A stretch of DNA of 64,000 nt, from contig CAADRB010000014.1 of assembly GCA_900708905.1 (NCBI GenBank), positions 264,814-328,813 of the forward strand, written 5' to 3'. The DNA is from Hymenolepis diminuta. Taxonomy: Eukaryota; Platyhelminthes; Cestoda; Cyclophyllidea; Hymenolepididae. Position 1 is the first letter of the stretch. Each line of letters starts with the position of its first letter. The position numbers and the translations under genes were made by a program. The notes beneath the pieces are model-generated. The model had not been told where the DNA came from. It saw nothing but the letters and a program-made list of their open reading frames with translations, and did not search any database. This document shows positions 35,219-48,100 of the stretch, piece after piece.

Positions 35219-36409
35219 CTGCGAACTAAAAGAAGATTTGGCTAAGTAATAGAGGTAGCAAAACCACGGCCCACCAAGATACCTAATTAAAAAATACGCC
35301 GCAGATATATGCTTCAATAAATTAATTAATCCATTCAAATAAGAAAAAATACGGCGATACAAATGTTTACCAATCATTATTATTGAGATTCAAACTCAAT
35401 CGTAAGTAGGAAAATTATATCATATATTTAAGATTGGACATTCTATATAAATAGTAACGGTAAATTTTTACCTTTCATTTTAAGCAAAACATTTTCATAG
35501 CCATGAAAAATTCAAGTGAATAAATTCATAAAATAATATTTCCTTGAAATCTTATTTTGTACAGATGATCTAAATGACAAGTTTAGGTACGGATTTGGAA
35601 CCATTTGTCTTGCAAAATGGAAAAGATCTAATGTTAATTTCTGATTTTTAAACCCTAATCAAACGCAAAGGTCCATGCAGGTTATAAGACCTGGTCGACA
35701 CACTGAATTTACACAAACTTACGCTCGCAGTGTGAGCAAATACGAAGAGAACATGAGAATGTTAAACTTAATCTTGATCTATGTGGAGACTACTTAGATG
35801 TTTACATTTGGACATAGGTGATGGATCCGTAACACAATGATGCTTACAGATTTAATGTAAGTAACAAAAAATTAATATGGAGCTGCATATGAACTTTCGA
35901 TCGACTAAAATTTGACAATTTTCCATTTCATTATTATAATCAAAATTGTATTTATGGCCAGTACTTTGTGCGAGTCCTCTTGTATATGTTAGTTTAAAAA
36001 ACTTCCCTTACTAGTGGATATGCAGCGAGGTTACATATACTACATACATGATTATTTTTGGATAAATGGCCTATAAAATACCCACGGTAGAGGTTTGGAT
36101 AAATTCGACCACAGTGTATGTCAAAATTCTCTCCTTTATATAATATCAAGCATTAACAAATTTTCATAAAGATTTGAAGTTAATAAAATAGGCATTGTTA
36201 AAAATTCAAAGCCATAACGGGAAGATGATTTAGAAAAGAAAAAATACATCAGCATTCCAAAATGAACCAAATTTAATTTGATTTATCTGTTTCTAATAAT
36301 TTACTTAATATAAATGAAAGAGAGAATTCAATACTTGTTTTAATTTTCTGAACAAGCCGTACTAATTCGATTGCTGATTGCACGCTGTTAGCTTTTGGGT
36401 AATTTTGAA
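35219..36409. other. divergent intergenic region DUSP19 / NAP1L
   Basis: The 1.2 kb separates two divergently transcribed genes and so should carry both promoters. It is AT-rich with no recognised exon or repeat. The DUSP19 frame stays open for 53 more codons upstream of the chosen ATG (to 35,377), but that part does not resemble DUSP19. Confidence 0.5.
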
Positions 36410-38343
36410 ATGGGTTACGGACATAAGTGGGTTGTTTTTTATTTATCATAGTTTTTCAGAGACACTTCGGGAGAAGTGGCATCTGGGGATCGTGAAACTG
36501 ATTCAGAAGAAAGTTTTGAAGGTCACAATGAGAACCGAATGCAGATTATGCTTGACTTTTCAAAGTAAGATTGTCTTAAATACATTTATTTTAAGACTTC
36601 CTGAATCTGTTAAAAGGAGAGTAAATGCTTTGAAAAACATACTTCTCGAATCCAAGAAAGTGGAGTCCGAGTTCTATCATGAAATATTTGAACTTGAAAA
36701 AAAATTTAGAGAACGGTTTGTTCCCCTCTTAGAAAAGGTAAATGTGTTTTAAATAAATTTAAAATCAAATTTAGCGTCAGGACATTATTTCCGGTGCTGT
36801 TGAGCCAACTGAAGAAGAAGCTACATGGAATCATGTTAATGAAGCCGAGGAACTTATTGGGGACTTGATCAAACAAAAGTTCGACTCTCAAGATGGTACT
36901 TTGACTAATGCAGACGCTAAAGTTGAGGATAACACTGAAGTCAAAGGAATTCCCAAGTTCTGGCTTAAAGTACTTCTTCATGCTCCTCTCACGGCCGATA
37001 TGATTGTTGATAACGACCAGCCAATCTTAGAATATCTCACCGATATTCGTGTCACCTATGACAACACTGACAAAATGTCATTCAGTCTAAATTTCTACTT
37101 CTCTCCCAACGAATACTTCAAGGAGCACGTTATCACAAAGACATATTTCTTTGATAACAGTCTACCAGCTGAAAACCCCCTTCTTTATGAAGGTCCTCGC
37201 ATTTTCCGTGTTGAAGTTTCTCCTATTACCTGGAAACCGGGGAAGAATGTGACGGTTAAATTCGTTAAGAAAGTGAAGAAACACAAGAATCGCAAGGAAG
37301 TGCGAACAATCACAAAAGAAGTGAAACAAGATTCCTTCTTTAACTTCTTTTATCCACCGTCGGAGTCTCTGAATGACGAAGATCTTGATGAAGAGACTGC
37401 GGAGTTGTTGGAAGAAGATTTTAGAATTGCCAACTTCATGCGTGATGCTCTACTCTCTCAGGCCGTTCTTTTCTTCACTGGCGAGTATGAAGACAGTGAT
37501 GTAAGTTCATCTATCATTTGTGTTTACTGATTACTCGTTAGCTACATAGACTAGGGACAAGGTTATTTTACTCCGTTAACATTTCCCCAACCCAGGATTT
37601 ATAGTGCCGTATTATTTGAATGTATAATGTATATTCATTATTATCATTTCTATCATTAATTTGGTCTATCTAGGAGTGTTGGTTGAGTAGGAAAATGGTA
37701 ACGTACTCTCAATCGATGATAGGAAAAATTTTTTGTTCAGGTGTCTTATAGTTTTGCCCTTCACTACCTTGCTTCGTAAAACAACCTGTGGGTTAGGATT
37801 TTTTATATTCCTATAGTATAGATAGTCCTTTCATTAGACGATGCAAGATTATGTTGATCTTAGCACCCCATTTTTCTATTCTGACGATTAGATTAAAATT
37901 TGTATTTATTTGAAGGTAATCGTTTAGCACCAAGACTATTCAAGGCAGATGGTTTTCAACTATTCCAACCTATCGTTGTCTCTAATTGAGAAATGTATTA
38001 TTCTAAATGTTAGTAATTAAGGTAAATGTGATGTTAATCCTTATTATTTTTTTCAGGATGACTATGATGAGGATGAAGATGATATGGATGATGAAGGTGA
38101 TGACGATGATTTAGATGGTGATGATGTGAGTTTATTGATCTTATCGAATTTTATTTATGGTTTATTAATACTTCCTTTCTCATCATTAGGATGATGGACC
38201 TCAAAAACCAAGGGTATGCATTTTTATGCCACTGTGTCTGTATTAATATTTTTGTTTCATAATTTTTCTTATTCCAGAGGCCGCGTACAAAACGTCCATC
38301 TGGAAAGGGAAACGATGAGACACCGGAGTGCAATCAAAGTTAA
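36410..38343 (+). CDS. NAP1L1: nucleosome assembly protein 1-like (NAP1L)
   Basis: A NAP1-family histone H2A-H2B chaperone. Seven exons join to 382 residues: 36,410-36,426; 36,460-36,564; 36,596-36,737; 36,775-37,500; 38,057-38,125; 38,190-38,213; 38,278-38,343. The core follows vertebrate NAP1L1/4 closely: LPESVKRRVNALKN, EFYHEIFELEKKF, EPTEEEATWN, KGIPKFWLKVL, FSPNEYFKEHVITKTYFF, WKPGKNVTVK, DSFFNFFYPP and VLFFTGEYEDSD. An acidic Asp/Glu tail is encoded by its own exon, then a 24-nt microexon and a basic end finishing in CNQS, a CaaX-like box as in vertebrate CKQQ. Introns are 33, 31, 37, 556, 64 and 64 nt. The N-terminus is short, and the 17-nt first coding exon is the least certain part. 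Confidence 0.93.
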
Positions 38344-40224
38344 AATGAGAGTCTGTGTTTACTGTATTGCCCCTCAGCAATAGTGTCTATCTCTGTAATG
38401 TGTAATTTTTTAAATAATGTTATTGAAGCATTTATACCCATTTTCTGTGCTCTTTTTGTTAAAAATCCACACTAATTTTCGTCTATTTTTGAGAAAATGG
38501 CAGTATTATCTTTTAGTGCGTATATTTAGTCAGTAGCGTGGTGGTTTAATGAAAGTATTGGACGCAGAACATGAGTATCTCGTTATAGTCTATGGTGGAG
38601 ATAAAGGTTGGGAAGTATATTACCTTCATTCGTGATTAAGAATCTCCTTTTTACGAATCTGTCAAGGATGGATTTTTGAACTAGTAGTATTGGTTAATAG
38701 TTGTACAATTCTTGTAGTTTATTAATGAGCTGATCTATATATTTTCTGTCAATATCTTTGTGGTCATCATACTCAAAATTGTGTTCTAATTTCAATACGA
38801 GCTGAAGTGTGGGGATTGTGAATGGAAAATTAATGTCGCTTCGCCTACGTCTTAACAAAATTTAAATTATCTGGTAGGAATGCTTTATTATTTGCCTCTG
38901 GGATTTGTTTATAGTCAGAAGTGCGACTCATTTGCGGCGGTTTTAATTGTAGACTGTCTGTTAAGACTATTGCAAACAGACATTCAAAAGGGCGGTCCCA
39001 CATTTGTACCTTTCGAACAGATTTACTCAGTCTCCAGGCGTCTAATTATGTATTCTTAGATGTGGTTGCCAAGGCTTTCTGGGACGGGGAATATGCTACT
39101 TCACAGATGACTAGCAGTTTAATACTAAATATTTAGCTATTGGAAATACAGATCGAATCCTACAACGATCTCAAAGTTACTGTTTCTTATAGTAATGCTG
39201 GTTGGGACAAGGCGAACGGGTATCCAAATTTATTTTAACACAGATAAGATTCCCAAGTTATCATTGGTCGAAACAGACTAGATTTGTGCGGGTTATTGCT
39301 TTATTTTGAATTAATGAGTGCTTTTGGCATTTAAAAGTATTTTAATGGATTATTATTACCCCTGGCGAGGCCAATAGACAAAAATGCGTATTCGGATTTT
39401 ATTGACTGGGTAATTTATTTAAGTTAGCTATTTAATCACAATTCTTTTATCTGCTCTAGCAGGTAGGTGAGACTAGTTACGGTGTTTTTTTAATATAGCA
39501 GAGTTCTGATTTCCCCTTCTTGAGGAGAGTAAATTGTACATTAGAAACTATGAATAAGGGTGGACGGAAAAGGGTGCTCTTCTTAGTTTTAATACCTTCA
39601 CAAACACTAGGTAGGAAGAGGACTGAGACAATTGCAGAACTTTCGCATTTTGGGAGAATAAAACTTTATAGTGCCATGCAGTTTTATGAACATAAAAATA
39701 CGGATGTGATTAGGCATCAAAAAATAAGCTTTAAGGTCGGGAGATGAGAACAGAAATGAAAGAATAGGAAAACTGAGTTCAGTTAAGGAGCCATCGTGGG
39801 TAAGTCTCACATGAACATCACTTATGCAGAACAGCTTTTGGTGAGCTAATACTAACTACTTGAATCGAATAAGTGTGAATTTAAGAGTCCGCTGTATCAT
39901 TAATACAACTGGGATAGTACTGTATTTTACCCCACACTGTGAATTTTTCTTGCGATCATTCTTAAAAGGGTTAGAACTTGCCTACTGCTCGTTCACCTTC
40001 GTATAAAACATCATAGGATCAATTTATTTTGACCCCTCAAGACCTTAGCATAAGGTCATCGTATGATTCGCTAGCGTCATTCTGAATACGTGAAAGTATT
40101 TATTTTTTGAAATGCTGCGAAATTTTATTTCCTCTCGGGATTGCTAAGAGAAAAGAGGAATACGTTAATATCACTTCCCATGGCAAAGCAAAATGTTACA
40201 ACTTGTATTAGCGTTGTAGAATTT

Positions 40225-40360
40225 AACGTGCTCGTCTACGAAGTCAAAGACCACAGGTTCAATACTCATCAGTGTACCCCCAGTGAGTAAAATGGGCACC
40301 CACACTGGTTAAGTCTGGCTAATAAAGGGGTGGCAGAATTCCACTTTCTCATCAGAATGG
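40225..40360 (+). repeat. SINE-like repeat, plus orientation
   Basis: Its head GTGCTCGTCTACGAAGTCA is followed by CACAGGTTCAATACTCATCA, which holds a good RNA polymerase III B-box-like motif (GGTTCAATACTC). The body CACTGGTTAAGTCTGGCTAA, GGGTGGCAGAATT and CTTTCTCATCAGAA follows. Confidence 0.65.
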
Positions 40361-41654
40361 TCCCTTTTATCAGACAAAGGTGTTTGTCAGTTGGTAAACC
40401 ATGACTAGATTTATTCTTTAATATGCTAGTGTTTTAACGCTTCGCCCTTATTTGCGACGTGTCGAGAGTCCCTGATAAATTCGTAATTATTGCCTACTAC
40501 CAGTCAATACTACTAATTAGACTTCTGCCTCAAGTGTACGATTTTGCTTTTTTCGTCGTTGGTTACCAACAATCGATAAAGACTTCCAGCTCCCGGCATC
40601 TGATTACATTACGTTTTACATAAGACAAGAATTGCAGAAACACTATATGTCATCCTGGACATTAATATTTTCTTTAATGTGAATCTCTTCAAAAGATCTC
40701 TTGCAAAGGCAGCAACACCTATCAGCCGCGCTGAGAAGAGGCGAAATTATTCATTCCCTCACAGCTCTAGCTTGCGTCCGTTTGTGCGAATAGCACAATG
40801 TATACTACGTTTCACCTTTTCCCATGGGTGAATTTCATCAGTTCTGTTATGCTTTCAGAAACCTTCCAAATAGCTACAGTTACCCGAACTGAATATTAAC
40901 ACGGGATTAGGCGAACTTCCTCTTTTCCTTCAAATTGCATTCAGCAATGACCCACAATTTTAGTGTATTTTAACAACTATGGAAGATTGAAAATAATCAA
41001 CAACAAAATTAATGAACATTTGAAATTGTTACTGTAATTTCTTTTGGATATAAATATTCTATTTTATCCATTCTCCACCACCAAAAGTGGTACCAGGTCC
41101 AAATCATGCTGATCAATAATGAAGTGATAGGATGAGCAATTTTGAAATATTAGTAATGTGCATCCGTCTGGTACTCTTCATCTTGCCTTAACTGTTCCGC
41201 ATACGTGCCGGCTTATCGTACTTCCCGTTACCCCATAAAGCACAGGCGTCATATTAAATACTATCCTCATTACTCCACCCCTAAACAGGAATCCGACTTC
41301 TTAGTATTTGTGTGGTTATTGATTAAAACGGTTTCATAATAATGTCTTACTACCTCCAGCTTAGATATATTCTCCCTTATTTTCCAAAATTCAATTCTAT
41401 CAAGGATGCCCAGAGTCCAACGTGGGCTGTCTCAACTATATACCGGTTAAATATACCTTTAAACTATGTATCAAATAGAGAGAAGCATGAATTTCCAAAT
41501 CAGACTAATTGTCATCGTTTCCTCTCTCTAAAAGTAGTAAGCATCGATAAATATTTATCAAAACAATACAATATCTTCCTAATCCAATTAATGGAACGGA
41601 GTGAATCTAATTAAGAGAAGTAGCACCAACACATGACTTAAGCAAAGCAAAGGT

Positions 41655-41795
41655 TTCCTTATGAGGAGTTGGCATTCATCACACCTCCTGTTAGCCAGAA
41701 TTTACCGACGCAAGTTGCCGTCCACATCTCTGGTACTCGTGACATCTGACTTGGTAGACGTGTACGTTGTCCACTGCATCATCGGCGCATATCTA
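41655..41795 (-). repeat. SINE-like repeat, minus orientation
   Basis: Reading left to right: GGCATTCATCACACCTCCTGT (body), TGGTACTCGTGACATCTGACT (B-box region and downstream) and GTAGACGTGTACGTTGTCCAC (head). The end CCACTGCATCA corresponds to the A box on the minus strand. Confidence 0.65.
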
Positions 41796-42169
41796 ACCAT
41801 TAACTCCTTCAAATTCTCTTTCATTTTTCAAACACGGTCAAGTAACAATAAGAAATGAAGTACAAGTCACCATACCATTCATCTATTTGTACACCATTTA
41901 AGCACAAATCATTATACTCATCAAATTCATTGCATAGTTAGCCAATTTTACAAACCCTTGGTCACAGGTAAGACAGAATTGTGGTGGTAGTGAAGAAACA
42001 GAAAATTTCAATAAAAATACACAATAGACAGTGTAGGATAGGGAAAGAGAAAGTTGAGGGATTATTAAAAGACACAGGCTAGTGAACGACTAGAATAGGC
42101 TTGTAGGAAGACATCAATGAGAAGGGGAAAGACGAGGGTTGTTGATGTTTTTGGAAAAGGTGTCTGATT

Positions 42170-45100
42170 TCAGTTCGCCATAGCAGTTTGATTGAAGAAG
42201 GCAGGTGGTAATTCCCAGACAACTTCGTTACTTGTTGAACAGTTAGCTACAAATAAATGGCATTTGTTAAAACAGCAGGCTTCGCATTATTTCTTATGAA
42301 GGAAAATATCGTTCAAAATACATCGCAAAATCTGTTAGGCATTCTATTAATGAGTACAAGAATAGTACGAGCCATTTAAGCTCAACTACGTTAAGGTCCT
42401 GATAGGCGCTTAATATCATGTAAGATCACTTAGTCTTCTCAACCTTGTGAAGAAAAAACGAATTGAAGTGGCAGGATCGGAGGTCATAATTAGACAACTA
42501 GTCGATAAGTACTGGATATTACAAACAAGAATTTGCTCAGTAGTCCAGATTACGATTCGTGTGAACTGCCTATCATGTAAATAGCTTACAACTCAAATCC
42601 GAAAATCCAATGGAGTGAGACTCATTTACACTCTTTGACTTTACTTTCCACATCTTTTCGATCTCCAATCATTTATTAGACTTACCTTTAACCGATTTCA
42701 GTTGACCAATGAGCACCCACAAGATCGGTGCTCATCCATGCAGATACAACCAGTATCACCAACTGTACCGATCGAAATTAGACAAGAGGAATGTGAGGTT
42801 ATTGTTAGAGAGACTTCAAATGTTACACCATCAGTCATTAAAAATGGTAGAAAACACTCCTCATCCGCAGACTCAGAAGTCATTTCTTATTCCGGTACAT
42901 ATATCCAGATCATAACAGATATAATCATTCTTTTAATTTCATTTGGAAGAAATCATTGTGATTTAAAAAGTGACAAAATATCAAGAATGATGGCACTCTT
43001 AATTGAATGCTTAATAGGAGTATTTCTAATAAACCCAAAATCTGCTTCTTTAGTAGACTAAACTATAATATAAAACTTCTGCCATAAGTTGGCAACTATG
43101 TCAAAAATTACGTAGCATTATTCTAATCTCATCGTGTTGGAGTTAAGATAACAACTAACGGTTGGCACAATTTCAACAACAGTCACCAATTCGTAGCTGT
43201 TTATGTAAGACCTAACAACAATTGTGGAGTAGAGTTGATGAGACCAAAATATATTCAAGGAAGCCACAACAAGGATTGAAGCGGGTAAGAAGGAAGAGGG
43301 AGTGCTGGGAGAGAGAGGAGATGAGAGAGAAGCGTAGGAACCGGTAACTGACACGCGTGCGTTATGTTTTGAATGGAAAAAACAAAGACACTTTTATGTG
43401 GGCCACTTGAGTAAGGCCGCGCGAGAAAATGAACAGTAGATATACTGTTAAGTGAAACGAGGTGGTTATAGAAAGGGGGCGGGAATCGATAGGTGCATTT
43501 AGACATGACAGATAGGGTTTTGCGTTATAGGGGCATAAAAGACTGGCTTCGTGGACGAAAAACCAAAGTATTGTTATAGAGAATGTGTATAAAGAGTAAT
43601 TATGGAAACATACAGTCATCCTTCAACCATGCTTAATTGAGCTCAAGAAATTTTGACGAGAACTAGTAACCGAGAGAAGAAACACAAAAATTTCCCAACT
43701 CGAAAATGTGAGGAACCCAAAAACTCCTTTCGAGATGCAAATTCCAACCATTTCATAATAAAAATTTTATTTTAAGCTGTCTTTATGGGGAAAACAAACT
43801 TTATCCACAAATGACCATGACATTTAGTTTTCGGACAATACATATCATCTTAATATATCCCGTTAAAGGGAAGTCGCCTTCCGATAATTACCTTAGTAAA
43901 AGTGCGACACATCGGTTTCGATACGACTGAAGACATTTAAGTGTTCTACTTCGTACACCACGATTTAGCCGGCAGCCAGATTTAAAATTTTCTATTCTAC
44001 CCCATGACAAACTACTCACTGTACCTGTCTATTCTCTTGATCTCACTCTGTTTAAAAAACAAATAGAAAGACGTTGAGATACCTCACTGGTCCTTTGATT
44101 TAACTTACCGAGAGAAAGAGGCATCTCGCGTTTTGTGGCATCAACTCGGACACAGAGTTTTGAGTACTCGTGAATGATATGTTTGGTCTAAAAGTAAGCA
44201 AATAATAAGATATGTACGTAAAAAGCCTCACATCGAAATTGGAGCCCCAACAAACCTGCTCATTATAGACAAATTTTTGGTATTTGGAGGAGCTGTGTTC
44301 GCATTGGCCAATTGACAGCTTGTCATTGAGACGTGTAGCACTCAGACAACCTGTGGAAGCAGTGATCTCACCAGTGGATGAAATGCTAAAGGTTTGGAGG
44401 GCGCCTGCATTGTCGCTGCTTCGGCAGACAGCTACAGAGATTGTTTGACCACGTCGACCACCGTTTGTGTCAAAACATACCCCGTGGACGGGATTTCGTA
44501 TCTGCAATGGGAAAAGGAAAGAATGTGTTAAAAAGAAGCATTAGTTTTCAAATTATAGTACACCAAAGAGGGGCATCTGAGAAATCTGATTATTATCGCT
44601 TTACAAGCATTTGTATCAGTTAGACCGACTTATTTTATAATATTGACTTGCAGTGTTTAATTTTATGAATCACATTTTTAGAAGCACTTTTCAGCGACGA
44701 CTATCCTGCAGCCCTGAATTCAGAATAGGCGAAAGAAAGGAATTTCTTCCTAACAAGTCTGGTGCATCCGATTCAAAAATCTCTTTTAGATAATAGAGCT
44801 AATAAGTGATAGGACAATTACTGCAATTTACTATTTGACTGTGTGTCGTAGTCAATGCACAAATCTGCAATGCCCGAGACCACAAATTGGACACTCATTA
44901 GCATGCATTGAGTGAACGATGAGACTAACCATACTAGATAAAAATAATCGAGAGAAAAGTATCAGAATGCGAGTTTCTCATTAGGGGCTCCAGAATATTA
45001 CTGCTCAGCCAAATTTCCAAGCCCATAAGAAGAAATTTTCGCACCACTTGACTTGGAGAGAGAGAAGGTATCCTGGAACCGCTCTTGCGAGAAACTCACA

Positions 45101-48100
45101 TTCTACCACTTCTCTTACTGACCAATATCAATTAGTTGTGTCGACTGCTCGCCTCGCCGGTGGGAGTTGATCTTGTGACATCTGACTTTGTAGACGCGCA
45201 CAATGACCACTGGGCCACCAATGCACGCAGTAATAATAACAACATCCCATAAACTAAATTAAGACTTTTAATTATTTACAATGTCTTACAAAATGACGAT
45301 AGAATGACAGTTCAAATATCGGCAGTCATTAATATCCATGACGTTGTAGGAAATCAGCGCATATTCACCAAGTTGAACAACCATCCACGCTGACTAATGC
45401 ACGTTTCCCATTCTTATGGGCTATGGACATAAGAAGACACTCCTCCCAAATAAATTTTCAAATTCATCACAAAATAACATTTGTTTCATTAATTATAAAA
45501 CATTTAACTCAGACAAAATATTTGACTACCCTAGTTATTTAATCTGACATACACGAAAGTCATAATCATATAACTAGATCTAATTAACCTGTAAAACATA
45601 ATTGAGAAGAGAAGTGATAAGGGAAGAGATCCTCAATTTTACTTTTAAATTTGAACATTAACGTGGATTATTCATCGAGGCGGTCAAGCGAGAAGGAAGG
45701 TTATAACAGGCTTTGGGAAAACATCCACTTGTACGTGTTATTAAAATATTAAAAATATCCAATGGTCGAAACCTAATCAGAATTCAATTCCTTCTTAGTG
45801 TATTAAAAGACATAATTTTTATTTTTGGTAATACAAAAGTAGGACACAAATCCGCCTTAGAGTACTTCGTTACATTAGAGAAAAATGTTATTTAATTGTT
45901 CTTTAGTTGAACAATATCAAATCCCTTTGAAGAGATTACAGATCCTTACAATACAATGGCTCAAAACGTGTTTACGGCTGCTGCATTATCAGTACATGGC
46001 GTTTTAGCATATTAAGTTCACATTAAGTTGCGCAATACCTGTCTCACACAATAAGGGGGTGTAAGTTAGACGTATAGGCGAAGTGGGATACTTAATGACG
46101 TGTGATAACTCTGTGTTGATAGCGTTTTTACATTATGCCGTAAATCTAAACATCATTTTTGTGCTGGCTAAATTTTATTGCCAAGTTAGAGAATTAAGAT
46201 CAAACCACCCACAGCAAATAGCCTATTCAATTTTATATGAATGTAAACGTTTGTGGTTACTATAGTTTTGAGCTACAAATTAAGAACCATATTCTCATTT
46301 AATGATATAGTAACGTTTTATCTAGACAAATTTCCTTTTTTCACCTGTATGTCTGGATTGCTTACTGCTAAGTCCATGTTCATATTGATTTCCATTTTGG
46401 TTGCATCGATCGATGTCTCAGTTTCTGAAAGATATTCATAGCCTAAGATGTTTGAAAGTATTTCGTTCACTGATTGAGTAAAAATTGTACCGGATTTCGG
46501 ATTACAAGAGCTAATGTGCGTATACATTTCGTAAATACAAATTCTTCTGCCAAAAGAAGAAACCTTTAACTCGTTGGTGACCAAATTCAGAATACTGGGT
46601 GGTGACTCCTATCTCCATTCCCTCGATTTTTACACTTTCCCGTCAAGGAATAGCTTGGTTTCATTTTAACTACAGAATCATTAAGATATATTTACCTCAC
46701 TCAGTACATTGTTTCTATGTTTTAAGGGAGGCAACGGTATTACCAACAGTTATAAGCAGTGTTTAAAATAAGTGAAGTTCTGACTTTCTTGTTCAAAACC
46801 GTACTCAGGTCCCCTACACATATCAAGAGCTAAGGTGTCATAGTTTGTTACTTACCTGTCCTAAATGAATGGGATGAGCCCGGATATTGGATTCAGGGAA
46901 GATATTTTGAAGATACCACGAGAAACTTTTGCATTTTAGCCGTTTACGAAGAGCGATTCTCTCGCTTATATCACCGTATTCGTAGCTTCTCAACGCTTTA
47001 AAACAGAAAAGGGGTTAAAATTACAGAGCATAATCGCCAAAACTGCAAACGGCATGTAAATGACTTGAATCATTTACATTTTTTAGGTCATGATAGGACT
47101 AAAATTACAGAATATGTGAATATAAGCTCCAATAATCTATTCGTAGTGAGCTCGCGGCATAATCATCCGTTCTTCTTTGAACTCCCTTACTTCTACATCA
47201 ATATCTGTGACTCATCCTTCTATTCTTTAGATCATTAGCTGCAGGTCATATGTGTAGCTGGGCGTCAGAATATTATGCATGTTATGGCATATTTTTATAT
47301 TCAAAACATATTTTCTGTTTACCTTCTACCTTGTTCGTCGTAAATATTAGTCCTAGTAACTTCTCGACTGTTGATCCTTAAATAATAACGTAATAAAATC
47401 CATTCTATAATTATTAAAATATATTACCATTTCGACCAATAAAGGATAATAGGAATTTGAATGGATCAACTGCACTAACAATGAGCATCCTCCAATCTTC
47501 ACTTAAAAAAAACACTTTTTGCTCTAAATCCCAAATTAATTGACTACGATTGCGATGGAATACGTTTTGATCATGAAGAAGTAGCGGTATATTTCTCAAG
47601 TGCAAATACACTAAGGCAAAATCATGTTTAATCAAAGCTGATTATCATTGGGCGAAATTTTAAGGTGAGAATTTCACCTCATTAGAAAAACTCACTTTGC
47701 ATAACCGGCCACAGATGGTAAAACGGAATTCACATAAATCTAATTTGCGGCTACAGGTAATATTTAATTTCCAATTAATAGATTAGGCATAATTTTTGTG
47801 AATGCTGACGTGATTGCCAACGAGATCCATGCTCACCGGTGTAAGTTCAGTGATCATAATGATCAAGTGCACAGATCAACACTGACTAATAGAAGATTGA
47901 AGAATACAAATCTCTCGGAGAGACTTCAGAATGACCAAGGTGAATGATAGAAGATATTTGAGAATAGAGAGACAACGAGATGGCAAATTTCCATTCCCTA
48001 GTTGTATTTCAAGTTATTCTATTCTAGATCCCAACAGTCTTAACAGATTAGAAAGAAGGCAGTTGAGACAAATAGGTTCATCAGTTGAAGACTTGGAAGA

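Larger units (their letters stand above)
38344..42169. other. intergenic region between NAP1L and GALNT 3' ends
   Basis: 3.8 kb between two convergent genes. It contains SINE-like copies near 40.2 and 41.7 kb. Open stretches at 38,921, 39,520 and 41,342 (71-90 codons) show no family resemblance. No other gene is seen. Confidence 0.5.

Noticed and set aside
35219..35377. N-terminal extension of DUSP19 with a hydrophobic stretch
   Set aside because: The downstream ATG matches the DUSP19 start and is preceded by an acceptor. The extension has no counterpart in the family.
38540..38700. Possible further SINE copy (TAGCGTGGTGG)
   Set aside because: Only short stretches resemble the family and the A box has mismatches. 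Too weak to list.
42893..43061. Extension of the orphan frame at 42,702 to a 119-codon protein
   Set aside because: After the donor-like site at about 42,893 the sequence is AT-rich with non-coding composition.
46318..46584. Minus-strand 88-codon frame as an extra GALNT exon
   Set aside because: The flanking GALNT exons join in phase (LGQ to IRN) as in known GALNTs, leaving no room for it.
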